Assembly (NCBI RefSeq): GCF_022347545.1
Contig: NZ_JAKREW010000018.1
Coordinates: 1 to 64,000, forward strand
DNA length: 64,000 nucleotides
Source: Terribium retamae
GTDB lineage: Bacteria; Pseudomonadota; Alphaproteobacteria; Rhizobiales; Rhizobiaceae
Reading direction: 5' to 3'
Shown here: in pieces, positions 16,281-24,961 of the stretch
How the letters are laid out: each line of letters starts with the position of its first letter
Numbering within the stretch: the first letter of the stretch is position 1
Position numbers and translations under genes: made by a program
Notes under the pieces: model-generated
What the model was told of the DNA's origin: nothing
Database searches by the model: none
Seen by the model: only the letters and a program-made list of their open reading frames with translations

Positions 16281-17111
16281 TCATTCGGGGATCGGAATCC
16301 GATAGATGGTCCCATCGCCCCAGGCGGCGGTGAGCAAAGAGGCGCCGTCGGGAGCGACCACTAGGCCGACCGGGCTTCGCAGCCCGTCCGCAACCGCTCG
16401 CGATTGGCCGTCCGGCAGGATTTCGCGCACGGTCGTTCCGCCATAATCGACGACGAACACGCGGCCGTCCTTCGTCATGGCCACGCCGGGACCGGGCGTG
16501 CCGAACGCCCCGCCGGCCTCGATGCGCGCCCCGTCCGGGCGCAGGATCGTGACACCGCCGCCGATGTTGGACACGACATAACCCTTGTCCGGCGTCTGCA
16601 CCGCCCCGACTGGCGTTTGCAAACCCTCGATGACCGGTTCCAGGTCGCCATTCCCCGTCACGGTCAGGATCTGGTTGGTGCGGCGGTTGGCGATGAGCAG
16701 GCGGCCTGCCTTGTCGAAGCTCAGCCCGGCTGGGGTCGCAAGACCCGTCACATGCACGCTGCGTTCCCCGGTGGGCGTGAACCGATAGACTTCATCGCGT
16801 GAATAGGACGCGACGTAGATCGCGCCGTCTCGGCCAACCGCCAGTCCGGAAGGGCCGGAAAGCCCGTCGGCGAAAGTGCTGCGGTTTCCGGCAGGATCGA
16901 TGCGTGAGACGCGGCCCGCGCCCCATTCCGCCACGAACAGGTTGCCCGCCGCGTCGAAGGCCATGCCGACCGGCGAACTGAAGCCGGCCCACAGGTTCTC
17001 AGGCATAGCGGGGCTTGCATATGCGGTGCCCGGCGTTGCAATCGCGGCGCTGGAGATCGCGGCGGCCGCAAGGACGCCGGCGGTGGCCAAGATGCGAAGC
17101 AAGGTCATCAT
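16281..17111 (-). CDS. Secreted NHL/SMP-30-like beta-propeller protein
   Basis: 276 residues with an export signal (hydrophobic residues 5-25, cut near AYA|SP) followed by about six propeller blades of the form SPVGMAFDAAGNLFVAEW and PSGLAVGRDGAIYVASY. Likely a periplasmic lactonase- or lyase-like propeller; catalytic residues are not evident. It overlaps the carboxymuconolactone decarboxylase gene as ATGA and so belongs to the MerR-controlled operon. Confidence 0.85.
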   Translation of the reverse strand: MMTLLRILATAGVLAAAAISSAAIATPGTAYASPAMPENLWAGFSSPVGMAFDAAGNLFVAEWGAGRVSRIDPAGNRSTFADGLSGPSGLAVGRDGAIYVASYSRDEVYRFTPTGERSVHVTGLATPAGLSFDKAGRLLIANRRTNQILTVTGNGDLEPVIEGLQTPVGAVQTPDKGYVVSNIGGGVTILRPDGARIEAGGAFGTPGPGVAMTKDGRVFVVDYGGTTVREILPDGQSRAVADGLRSPVGLVVAPDGASLLTAAWGDGTIYRIPIPE

Positions 17112-17521
17112 GCCGCTGCCTCCTCGCCCGCGGGAAACCGTGCGGCGAACACGTCCCTGGCCGCGAACAGCCCGTTGAGCGCTGCGGGAAAGCCCGCATA
17201 GACCGCCATCTGCATGATGGTTTCGATGATTTCGTCCCTGGTCAGCCCGACATTCAGACCCGCTTCGATATGCACCTTCAGTTGCGGGGTTGCGTTTCCC
17301 ATCGCGGTCAGCGCCGCGATGGTGGCGATTTCGCGCGAGCGCAGATCGAGGCCGGGGCGGCTGTAGATGTCGCCGAACGGGAATTCGAGCACATAGGTCG
17401 CGAAGTCCGGGGCGATGTCGGCCAGAGCGGCGATGACGTTTTCGCCGGCCTCGCCATCGATTTCAGCGAGCGCCCGCTTGCCGCGTTCGAGCCGGCTTTC
17501 GTTCGGAAAATGATGCGTCAT
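17108..17521 (-). CDS. Carboxymuconolactone decarboxylase-family protein
   Basis: 137-residue all-helical CMD/AhpD-fold protein: LDLRSREIATIAALTAMGN and GLTRDEIIETIMQMAVYAGFP are the family core. It lacks the CxxC of AhpD peroxidase partners, so it is more CMD-like. Middle gene of an operon MerR-CMD-propeller; the MerR frame overlaps its start by 59 bases. Confidence 0.9.
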   Translation of the reverse strand: MTHHFPNESRLERGKRALAEIDGEAGENVIAALADIAPDFATYVLEFPFGDIYSRPGLDLRSREIATIAALTAMGNATPQLKVHIEAGLNVGLTRDEIIETIMQMAVYAGFPAALNGLFAARDVFAARFPAGEEAAA

Positions 17522-17885
17522 ACTCTTTCATCCTCTGTTTGCTGCCGGCATATCCGGCAATCTTGGTGTCGAGGACGAGAAGGCAGGCTTGCAGTTCGGC
17601 CACATGCGCACGGACACGCTCGCGGTGCTGTTCGAGCAACGCCTTGCGCGCCGCTTCCGTGCCGGCACCGCCGCCACGCAGGGCGGCATAGTGCAGCATT
17701 TCCCGAATAGGCATCCCGGTCGTTTTGAGGCGGTCGAGAAATTCGATCCAGGTCAGGATCGATGCGTCGTAGTCGCGTTGGCCCGACCGGTCCCTGTCGG
17801 CATGGGGAAGCAGCCCGATCCGTTCGTAGTAACGGATGGTATGGGCCGAAAGTCCCGAACGCTTTGCCAGTTCCCCGATCTTCAT
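17463..17885 (-). CDS. MerR-family transcriptional regulator
   Basis: 140 residues. Winged HTH at residues 1-70 (MKIGELAKRSGLSAHTIRYY, ERIGLLP) and a dimerisation helix after about residue 80. There is no metal-binding Cys set, so the effector is probably organic or redox. The start at 17885 begins the MKIGELA motif. It is first in its operon and sits just downstream of a promoter with the 19-base spacer that MerR proteins need, so it should activate its own operon. Confidence 0.92.
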   Translation of the reverse strand: MKIGELAKRSGLSAHTIRYYERIGLLPHADRDRSGQRDYDASILTWIEFLDRLKTTGMPIREMLHYAALRGGGAGTEAARKALLEQHRERVRAHVAELQACLLVLDTKIAGYAGSKQRMKEYDASFSERKPARTRQAGAR

Positions 17886-17915
17886 GAACGCCCTTCTTTC
17901 GTCACGACGCACGGG

Positions 17916-17946
17916 AAGCTACCGGTTAGAGCGCACTCTAAGTCAA
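17916..17946 (-). promoter_or_regulatory. MerR-type promoter with 19-base spacer and operator
   Basis: -35 TTGACT (17946-17941), -10 TAGCTT (17921-17916), spacer 19 bases. The inverted repeat TTAGAG-N4-CTCTAA (17926-17941) fills the spacer and abuts the -35 element. An over-long spacer with a central palindrome is diagnostic of MerR activation by DNA untwisting. Confidence 0.8.
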
Positions 17947-18173
17947 GAGGCGATGTGCGCTGAAAGCGGATTGCCTTGCCGAGCCGTGCCGCGAGCCGGC
18001 GGCAGACATCGGGTCATAAAATGGTCAAGTTCCGTATGGCACCATCGCCGCGACACTGGAGGGCATGAAAGCGCTCCTGCGGCCATGTGACGGCAACTGG
18101 CCGCGCGAAGTGTCGATTGGCGAGGCATGCGCCTTCCTGGGCTATGGGGCTTATCAAGGAGATGAGATCCACC

Positions 18174-19394
18174 ATGGCTTACATTCCCGGCACTGAAAAA
18201 GACGACCAACTGTACGGCACCAATGGCCGTGACCAGATCCTCGGCTTTGGCGGCAAGGACCGTCTGTTCGGCTTCGGCGGTGACGACGTCATCCAGGGTG
18301 GCGCCGGCGATGACCGGATCGAGGGCAACGAAGGCAATGACGGCTTGTGGGGCGATGCCGGACGTGACGAGCTTTATGGCGGCACCGGCAACGATACGCT
18401 GCACGCAGGCATCGGCGGCGACCATCTGGACGGCGGCGCCGGTATCGACACCGTCAATTATGCCGATGCCCAGGGCTACATAACGCTCAATCTCGAGTTG
18501 GGGCGCGGTGTCGGCGATCCGGCATATTACCCCGACAGGGCGCAGGATACCTATGTAAGCATCGAAAACGCCGACGGGTCGGCTTTTGACGATTCCATGG
18601 TCGGCAGCGCAGTGGCCAATGTGCTGCGCGGTGGCGGCGGCAACGACTTCCTGAGCGGCGAGGTCGGCAACGACACACTCGACGGCGGCACCGGCCGCGA
18701 CAGGCTCTATGGCGGCGATGGCGACGACATGCTCGACGGCGGCGCCGGCGGCGACAAGATGTGGGGCGGCACCGGCAACGACACCTATGTCATCGACCAT
18801 ATCGAAGACCGGGTCGACGAAGCCGACGATGGCGGGATCCCTCCCGACGGGATCGACACGGTGAAGTCGAGCTATTCCGTCTCGCTTTCGAACACGACGA
18901 TCTTCAAGGGCGACATCGAGAACTTGACCTTGACCGGCAGCGGCAATCTGAACGGTAGCGGCAACGATCTCGACAATGTGCTGACCGGCAACACCGGAGC
19001 CAACAGGTTGGATGGCCGCGCCGGCGACGACACGCTTGCCGGCGGTTTCGGCAATGACACGCTGGTCGGCGGGGCCGGCAGCGACGGTTTCCTGTTCGAT
19101 ACGGCCCTCAATCCCCGCAGCAATGTCGACAGCATCGCCGACTTTTCGGTTGCGGATGACACGATCCGGCTCGACAACGCCATATTCGCCGCGCTGACCA
19201 CGCCCGGTACGCTCGACGAGGATGCCTTCTACATCGGGGCCGCGGCACATGATGCCGACGACCGCGTCATCTACGACCCGATCACCGGCCATCTCATCTA
19301 CGATGCGAATGGCGACGCCGCAGGCGGCTTCACCGACTTCGCAGTGCTCGATCCGGGACTTGCGCTGACCAATTCGGATTTCATCGTGGTCTAG
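18174..19394 (+). CDS. RTX (hemolysin-type calcium-binding repeat) protein
   Basis: 406-residue acidic protein, probably exported by a type I secretion system. Many nonapeptides GGxGxDxLx are present, e.g. GGAGDDRIEG, GGTGNDTLHA and GGFGNDTLVG, in two blocks (about residues 10-110 and 160-300). It ends with the hydrophobic tail DFIVV typical of type I substrates and has no N-terminal signal peptide. The start MAYIPGTEKDDQL is chosen because repeats begin at once; AGGAG lies 13 bases upstream. No HlyB/D/TolC genes are adjacent. No enzymatic domain was recognised. Confidence 0.88.
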   Translation: MAYIPGTEKDDQLYGTNGRDQILGFGGKDRLFGFGGDDVIQGGAGDDRIEGNEGNDGLWGDAGRDELYGGTGNDTLHAGIGGDHLDGGAGIDTVNYADAQGYITLNLELGRGVGDPAYYPDRAQDTYVSIENADGSAFDDSMVGSAVANVLRGGGGNDFLSGEVGNDTLDGGTGRDRLYGGDGDDMLDGGAGGDKMWGGTGNDTYVIDHIEDRVDEADDGGIPPDGIDTVKSSYSVSLSNTTIFKGDIENLTLTGSGNLNGSGNDLDNVLTGNTGANRLDGRAGDDTLAGGFGNDTLVGGAGSDGFLFDTALNPRSNVDSIADFSVADDTIRLDNAIFAALTTPGTLDEDAFYIGAAAHDADDRVIYDPITGHLIYDANGDAAGGFTDFAVLDPGLALTNSDFIVV

Positions 19395-19569
19395 CCGACC
19401 AGCCATGGCGTCGGCGCGTTCGCGGGCTGACGCCCTCTCAAACTTGTCGAAGCGCCTGCCGGTTCGCAGCGTGCTTGGCGGGACGCTCACAGAGGGTTCA
19501 GCCCTCCCGAAATCCGGCCGACCGTCGGCATGGCCGATTTTTAGAAACAGTGAAAAGTATCAATAAGTG

Positions 19570-19580
19570 ACAACAGTTGT
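19570..19580. promoter_or_regulatory. Possible autoregulatory operator of the ParDE pair
   Basis: ACAAC-A-GTTGT, a perfect short palindrome 50 bases upstream of the antitoxin start. Toxin-antitoxin pairs usually autoregulate through such sites; this one is short and only suggestive. Confidence 0.3.
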
Positions 19581-19629
19581 TAATTCAGGCGTCGTGACCT
19601 ATAGAGTTGGCAACAGGAGTTCAGATGCC

Positions 19630-19896
19630 ATGGCAAGTTTTGCGCTCAACGAACACTACGAGACTTTCATCAAGAAGCAGCTTGAATCGGGCCGCTACAA
19701 CAATGCCAGCGAGGTCGTCCGGGCTGGTCTGCGATTGCTGGAGGATATGGAGGAAGCCCGCGAACGTTGGCTGAATCAGGAAATTCCTGACCGCTATGCC
19801 GAACTGATGAAGGGCCCGTCCACGGCGGTTCCGTTCGAAACGGCCTTTGCCCGTTTCGAGGCGAAGCACAAAACCAATACGGCGAAAGCCAAGTAG
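19630..19896 (+). CDS. ParD-family antitoxin
   Basis: 88-residue ribbon-helix-helix antitoxin. SFALNEHYETFIKKQLESGR is the DNA-binding part, followed by the ParD hallmark YNNASEVVRAGLRLLED and a charged toxin-binding tail. Start ATG 19630 with AGGAG 10 bases upstream. The toxin gene begins 3 bases after the stop. It neutralises ParE and should repress the operon. Confidence 0.92.
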   Translation: MASFALNEHYETFIKKQLESGRYNNASEVVRAGLRLLEDMEEARERWLNQEIPDRYAELMKGPSTAVPFETAFARFEAKHKTNTAKAK

Positions 19897-19899
19897 GGC

Positions 19900-20208
19900 A
19901 TGGTTCACCGCATTGCCTTCCATGCAGGCGCCGAAGCGGAAATTGATGAACTCTATGAGCTGCTTCTGGCCAAGGCCGGTGCCACCGTTGCCGGGCATTA
20001 TGTCGGCGGTATCTACAATCTCATCGAAAGTCTGCGGACGTTTCCCGAGCGAGGGAGTTTGCGGGAAGGCAAAGTACCGGGACTTCGTATCATCGGATAC
20101 CGTCACCGCGTAAGCATCGCCTTCACCGTGCAAAAGGATGTCGTCTACGTCCTTGGGGTCTTCTACGGCGGACGAGATGTCCAGACCCTGCTTGAGGATC
20201 GAACATAG
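19900..20208 (+). CDS. ParE/RelE-superfamily toxin
   Basis: 102 residues. The ParE fold pattern is clear: an N-terminal strand HRIAFHAGAEAEIDELYELL, the conserved ESLRTFPERGSLREG and a final strand VVYVLGVFYGGRDVQTLL. ParE toxins poison DNA gyrase, while RelE toxins cut mRNA. The ParD partner points to ParE. Confidence 0.92.
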   Translation: MVHRIAFHAGAEAEIDELYELLLAKAGATVAGHYVGGIYNLIESLRTFPERGSLREGKVPGLRIIGYRHRVSIAFTVQKDVVYVLGVFYGGRDVQTLLEDRT

Positions 20209-20366
20209 CTCTCAGATGGGTGGAAGCCGAATGAAAGTACCCGCTCTTTCTTCTTACGGAAGCGCTGTGTCGTCTGCGAGCCAGGATAGCTCATACTTCG
20301 TCAAAGTTGGAACAATACCCGAGAAGCTCTGAGCGATTGGTTTTGCAGATTACGTAATAAATTCAT

Positions 20367-21047
20367 TTAGATGCGGGTTATGCTGTCGATTCGACCGGCC
20401 AGCATGTAGTCCGCGACGCTGTGGCTGTGGCTCGCCTGATAGGCGTTCCGCCCCCGGTTCATATGTGTGAGGTTGAAGGTGCGGATGGCGCGCAGCGCGC
20501 GGCGATCCGCGAGGAATTTGCGGATCGAGGCCGCCCCGCGCACTTTGACGCCGAACATGTCGGCGCCACGCGGCACGAAATAGCTGACATCCTCGGGCCC
20601 CACGACGCTTTGTTCCAGAAAGGCTTGATCCACCTGACCGGGCGTCGCCGAACCGTCGATGGTGAAATCCGAAAGATGCACGATGAACCGGGCACGGATA
20701 TCTTCGCCATCGGCATAAAGCGTGAAAAGCTCCATCCAGCTCGCATTGACGCGCACGAGCGGCTTGTCCGAGGTCGACGGCAGGCAGGAGACCGACCAGT
20801 AAAAACGCTCGGTCTGGCGCGGTATCGGGATGCAGTTCGGGCCGTACAGTCCGAGGATATCCAGCACCTCTTTTGCCTGTGGGCGGCGGAGCAGATTGTC
20901 GAACCGGGCGGCATACTTGAAGCGGTGTTCCATGGACTCCGAACGCTCTTCCGCGTCGGCCAGGTCTATCTTGCCCTCGATCCAGGCGCGCTGCTGCTCG
21001 GGATCGAGGAATTGCCGCACACCGGTCAGGCGAGGGGCCTTGGCCAT
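20367..21047 (-). CDS. Hypothetical protein, 226 residues
   Basis: I do not recognise the family. It is soluble, with no signal peptide or TM segment. It begins MAKAPRLTGVRQFLDPEQQR, contains an acidic N-terminal part (IDLADAEERSESMEHR) and ends in a basic stretch (RKFLADRRALRAIRTF). The start at 21047 has AGGGA upstream; the frame is open for another 63 codons without a good start. Codon composition matches its neighbours. It stands alone between the toxin gene and the arginase-like gene. Confidence 0.6.
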   Translation of the reverse strand: MAKAPRLTGVRQFLDPEQQRAWIEGKIDLADAEERSESMEHRFKYAARFDNLLRRPQAKEVLDILGLYGPNCIPIPRQTERFYWSVSCLPSTSDKPLVRVNASWMELFTLYADGEDIRARFIVHLSDFTIDGSATPGQVDQAFLEQSVVGPEDVSYFVPRGADMFGVKVRGAASIRKFLADRRALRAIRTFNLTHMNRGRNAYQASHSHSVADYMLAGRIDSITRI

Positions 21048-21292
21048 ATCATTTGTCCCTTTGCGATTCGTGCAGTCGTCATCGGCAGGGTTCGCACATG
21101 GGCGGTTATGCATCCAACAGCGACAGAACGCTGATTGGGCCACCCGGATGCCAAGGTCAAGTTGGCGCCGAGAGTGGCCGGTCCGGTTGCAGATGATGTT
21201 GCCCGAGGAGAGCTGCCATTTCCGGTGCCGGCTCAAATCCGCCGGTCAGAGCGGGGCCGGACGTGTTGGCAAGCCGGGTCTGGTCGCCGGGT

Positions 21293-22177
21293 TCACGGTC
21301 CGAGCGCAGCGGCGAGCACGTCGACCAAGCCACGGCCGGCGCTGCCGTCTTCATCGAGGCGCGGATTGTAGATAGTGATCTCGATGCCGACGGCTTTTCC
21401 GCTCGCCAGGGCGATCCGCAGCGCGGTCCCCAACTCGTCCCAAGACAATCCGCCCGGCACGCGGAAGTCGACCGCCGGCATGATGGCGTCGTCGAGACAG
21501 TCGGCGTCGAGGTGGATGAAGAAGCCGTCCAGCTCCGGTCGCGTCAGGTGGTCGACCGCTTCGCGGGCAGTGGCCTCGATGCCAGCCGCACGCACGGCGG
21601 GAAGGTCAAGCACCTTGAGCTCTTCGGGCAGCGGCTGGCCTCCATATTCCTCCTGGTCCTCGTGATCGCGATACGCGAACGCGACAGCGTCTTCAGGGCG
21701 CACCAGCGGGCCTCGTCCTTCGATGTCGGTCAGGAGCGACGGACCGTAGCCGGCGACGAAGGCGAGATCCATCGAGGCGCCCTCGCCATTGGGTTCAGCT
21801 TCGGGCTGGAAGAAGTCGGCGTTGCCGTCGATGAAGAACAGGCCGTAGCGACCGCGCCGTCGTAATGCGAGCATCGAGCCCAACAGGATCGTGCAATCGC
21901 CGCCCAGCACTACCGGAAATTCCCCGGCGTCCAGCACTGCTTCCACGGCATCGGCGAGCTCGGGCGACCACGCAGCGATTGCGCCGGCGTTCAGGATACC
22001 GGTCTCTGGATCGGGTGTCGGATCCTTCGGGAGCACGAACAGCCGCCCGGCACGGCGCGCATGGATGCGCTCGGCAAAACCGAGCTCCAGGAGTCGATCG
22101 GACAGGCGCTCGACACCGTCGGTGGCAAGGCCCAGTGTGGAAGGGGCTTCGAGAATTGCATAGGGAAGGGTCGGCAC
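21293..22177 (-). CDS. Arginase/agmatinase-fold protein with altered metal ligands
   Basis: 294-residue ureohydrolase-family protein. The three family motifs are recognisable but changed: GGDC replaces GGDH, DGNADFF replaces DxHxD, and HLDADCLDD keeps both Asp residues. Two of the histidines that hold the Mn pair in arginase are thus Cys and Asn. It may act on another guanidino or amide substrate, bind a different metal or be inactive. It stands next to Lrp and LysE-type amino-acid genes but on its own transcript. Confidence 0.85.
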   Translation of the reverse strand: MPTLPYAILEAPSTLGLATDGVERLSDRLLELGFAERIHARRAGRLFVLPKDPTPDPETGILNAGAIAAWSPELADAVEAVLDAGEFPVVLGGDCTILLGSMLALRRRGRYGLFFIDGNADFFQPEAEPNGEGASMDLAFVAGYGPSLLTDIEGRGPLVRPEDAVAFAYRDHEDQEEYGGQPLPEELKVLDLPAVRAAGIEATAREAVDHLTRPELDGFFIHLDADCLDDAIMPAVDFRVPGGLSWDELGTALRIALASGKAVGIEITIYNPRLDEDGSAGRGLVDVLAAALGP

Positions 22178-22442
22178 GGGCGCCTCCGTGGCGGCTGATC
22201 GCGGAGCAGGGCACGGCTTTGATCTGGGACGTCGGGACTGCGTCGAACGCCTCGCAACTGCGACATCGTGTTCGATTGCAGCCCCGGCGCGCCACCATCG
22301 GTGTCACTCCGGCTTTGCTTCGTAACGGCTGCTTGGGGTCATTGTTCCCGCAAGCCGGTCGGTCTGCGGCTGATCTCTTCGGCACCTCGGCCGGTTCGAA
22401 AGGCATCGCGACATTGCAAATGCGGTCACCGATTTTCTGCGG

Positions 22443-22931
22443 TCACGAGCTGGCCGGCAGATGATCCAGGGGGAGCGACGCCTGCGCCTTCACGGTCTGG
22501 ATCGCGAAGTTGCTGCGGATATCGCTGACACCGGGCAGCTTGAGCAGGGTTCCAAGCAGGAAACGTTCATAGCCTGCGAGATCGGGGACGACGACCTGCA
22601 ACAGGAAATCGGATTCTCCGGAGACCAGATGGCACGATATCACCTCGGGCAGCGCCTTCACCGCGTCCCTGAACGCCGCGGCCGGCTCTTCGTGGTGACG
22701 CTCGACCTTGACCCCGACAAAGACGGTCAGGCCAAGCCCCAGGCCACCGCGATCCAGGGCAGCGTGATAGCCGCCGATGATCCCCGATTTTTCCAGGATG
22801 CGCACCCGGCGCAGGCACGGGGACGGCGAAAGCCCGACCTCCTCCGCCAATTGCACATTGGTCAGGCGGGCATCCCGCTGCAAGGCGGCGAGAATCCGGC
22901 GGTCGATGGCGTCCAGCGTCAGTGTTGGCAT
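22443..22931 (-). CDS. Lrp/AsnC-family regulator
   Basis: 162 residues: N-terminal HTH (LDAIDRRILAALQRDARLT, VQLAEEVGLSPSPCLRRV) and a C-terminal RAM ligand domain with ALPEVISCHLVSGESDFLLQ. It is divergent from the LysE-family exporter with 127 bases between, which contain TTGATATTGG-like repeats. By analogy with other Lrp/LysE pairs it probably activates the exporter in response to an amino acid. Confidence 0.94.
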   Translation of the reverse strand: MPTLTLDAIDRRILAALQRDARLTNVQLAEEVGLSPSPCLRRVRILEKSGIIGGYHAALDRGGLGLGLTVFVGVKVERHHEEPAAAFRDAVKALPEVISCHLVSGESDFLLQVVVPDLAGYERFLLGTLLKLPGVSDIRSNFAIQTVKAQASLPLDHLPASS

Positions 22932-23058
22932 TTTCCGTCACATTCCAACTTGATATTGGCAGAGTACGCCACCGATATCCCAATTTGAAGCACAGGACGC
23001 AAGGACATGCCAACAGCTTCCGCGTTAAGCTTGCAGCCACAAGTGAAGGGACTGGCAC

Positions 23059-23691
23059 ATGGCTGATTTATGGATGTTCGCCGGCGCGCTCGCCGTCGCC
23101 TATCTCGTTCCGGGCCCGGATATGGTACTTGTCCTGCAAACCGGCGCGCTCCACGGGAGGGCACGGGCCCTCTCCGTCGCGATCGGCCTTGCCTTTGCCC
23201 GCGCTGCTCATGTGTTCCTGGCCGCGATCGGACTGGCAGCGCTGCTCAAAGCAGCACCCTGGGCCTTCGAGATCGTGCGCCTTGCCGGCGCGGCCTATCT
23301 CCTCTGGCTCGGCGTCGGAATCCTGCGCACGCGCTCCCTTTCTCCAGGGGAAATTCCGGTTTCAGCGGAAAATGGCGACCGCTCCGGCTACGCCGACATT
23401 CGGCGAGGTTTTCTCACCAACCTTCTCAATCCCAAAGCGCTGCTGTTCTGCTCGGTTCTGCTGCCGCAATTCATCAGCCCCGAACAGGCGAATGTGCCAG
23501 GGCAGTTCTTGGCATTGGGCGCGATCCTCGTCGGCATCGGTCTCGCTTTCGACTTCGCCTATGCCGGTGCCGGCACGCAGCTCAACCGCTGGCTGGCCCG
23601 GCATCCGCTCGGCGAAGTCTTTCGGCGTTGGACCTTTGCGTCATTGCTTTTCGGCTTCGGCATGCACCTGGCCCTGTCGCAGCGCCTCTAG
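23059..23691 (+). CDS. LysE/RhtB-family amino-acid exporter
   Basis: 210-residue membrane protein with six TM segments and the LysE family start LVPGPDMVLVLQTGALHGR and motif GFLTNLLNPKALLF. It exports amino acids or their analogues; LysE proteins move basic residues and RhtB proteins neutral ones. It is divergent from the Lrp gene, its likely regulator. Confidence 0.93.
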   Translation: MADLWMFAGALAVAYLVPGPDMVLVLQTGALHGRARALSVAIGLAFARAAHVFLAAIGLAALLKAAPWAFEIVRLAGAAYLLWLGVGILRTRSLSPGEIPVSAENGDRSGYADIRRGFLTNLLNPKALLFCSVLLPQFISPEQANVPGQFLALGAILVGIGLAFDFAYAGAGTQLNRWLARHPLGEVFRRWTFASLLFGFGMHLALSQRL

Positions 23692-23882
23692 CAGGGCCGC
23701 GAGCCGGCCGTCGGGTTTGATCTGCTTCTTCTGCACGGCTGCCGTCAAACGTCTCTGCTGCAATCCACGAGACAAATGGGCCGGACGCTGGCGGTCTGTC
23801 CATGGGCTATTGTTGCAGAACCGGACGTTCGTTTTGGAGGCCCGAAAGCGGACCTTCGCGGTCAGGTCGTCGCTGCCCCGAG

Positions 23883-24611
23883 TCAGTCGGGGCGCAGATT
23901 CGAGATCAGTGCCCCGTCGCGCCACCGCTCGCCAAGCCACAGGATGAGCATCAGCAGGAAAGGATTCGCCAGTTGCAGCAGGACAAGCACGGCTAGGTTC
24001 AAACCAGAATTGAGGAACAGCAACAATGGTGCGGCCAGAAGGATGTGAGCGATGACCCCGCCAGCCACAAGAAGCGCGAGCGCGCCGTAGCTCATCCGGC
24101 CTGGACCGAAACAGGCGCGGACGATCCATACAGCCAGGGCCGCGAACAGCAGTGACGTGAAAAATCCTCCACCGAAGTTGCCGCCAAGCGCGGCCACGAT
24201 ATGGGGCAGGGCGTTCACCATCATGATGCCGTAGACAGAAAGTCCGACGAGCGGGTGCCGCCTGCTCAGCAAGGCTGCAATGGGAGCCGCGACCCAGAAC
24301 GCGGTTACATTGACCGCAAGGAAAAACACCGGTGGGATGGGGCAGTTCGGATAAGGCGGAAGACCGAGCTGTGCGCAGATGATGTCCGGAAACGCATGGA
24401 ACGTCCCACGCAGATCGATGCCGTATTCCTCGACATTGTGAAGCAGGTAGACTGCTACTCCGAGCCAGGACAACCACACCCGGTCATGCCACCGTGAACG
24501 GCCTGGATCGCTGCGAAGACGGTCCGTCGCAAAAAGCAGGATTGCCAAGACGATGGCCCCAACGCCGCCGATCCAGGGGAAGGCGATGTCGAACCAGTGC
24601 CAGTGATGCAT
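23883..24611 (-). CDS. HXXEE-domain membrane protein
   Basis: 242-residue integral membrane protein with about seven TM helices. The family-naming His-x2-Glu-Glu motif is in YLLHNVEEYGIDLRGTF, in the second helix; another conserved polar spot is MMVNALPHIVAALGG. The start at 24611 (MHHWHWFDIAFPW) has AAGGGGG upstream. The function of the family is unknown; a membrane metal or haem site is conceivable. Confidence 0.75.
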   Translation of the reverse strand: MHHWHWFDIAFPWIGGVGAIVLAILLFATDRLRSDPGRSRWHDRVWLSWLGVAVYLLHNVEEYGIDLRGTFHAFPDIICAQLGLPPYPNCPIPPVFFLAVNVTAFWVAAPIAALLSRRHPLVGLSVYGIMMVNALPHIVAALGGNFGGGFFTSLLFAALAVWIVRACFGPGRMSYGALALLVAGGVIAHILLAAPLLLFLNSGLNLAVLVLLQLANPFLLMLILWLGERWRDGALISNLRPD

Positions 24612-24961
24612 GCCGCCCCCTTGGACAAATAGAACCGAACTCCAGCGATACTCGCCGCAGCTCGGACCGAAATTCGATCGGGTCAATATCTGACAGGTGT
24701 CTTGCGCTGCGGAAACCCCGCTTCACCCCAAGACACGGAACAGCGAACATATGCCGGGAGCCGAGGCGGTCACCCGCGATAGATCGCCTGACCGCTTTCA
24801 ACTGCACCCCAGCCTGGGAGCCTTGGGCTCGTTGTCGGCAGCGGCTGGGACTTGCAGGCCGCATTCGTGCGGGATCGAGGCATACCCGATCGTGTAAGGA
24901 CCTGCTTGCGCCTCGCCGCCCGTGACTGCACGCTGCCCTGCTGCTGTTCAGGCGGGAGCGA
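24612..24961. other. Intergenic stretch without recognisable content
   Basis: 350 bases between the start of the HXXEE gene and the convergent-side end of the ECF operon. I see no convincing gene, hairpin or repeat; it must contain the HXXEE promoter. Confidence 0.4.

Noticed and set aside
18190..19080. Tandem DNA repeat array
   Set aside because: These are RTX nonapeptide codons inside a gene.
17943..19490. 515-residue minus-strand open frame rich in V/A/G repeats
   Set aside because: It is the antisense of the RTX repeats; its repeats are the complement of GGxGxD codons and it has no family features.
22932..23058. Lrp operator between Lrp and LysE genes
   Set aside because: TTGATATTGG and nearby GATATCCCAA look repeat-like, but the consensus is too loose to define a site.
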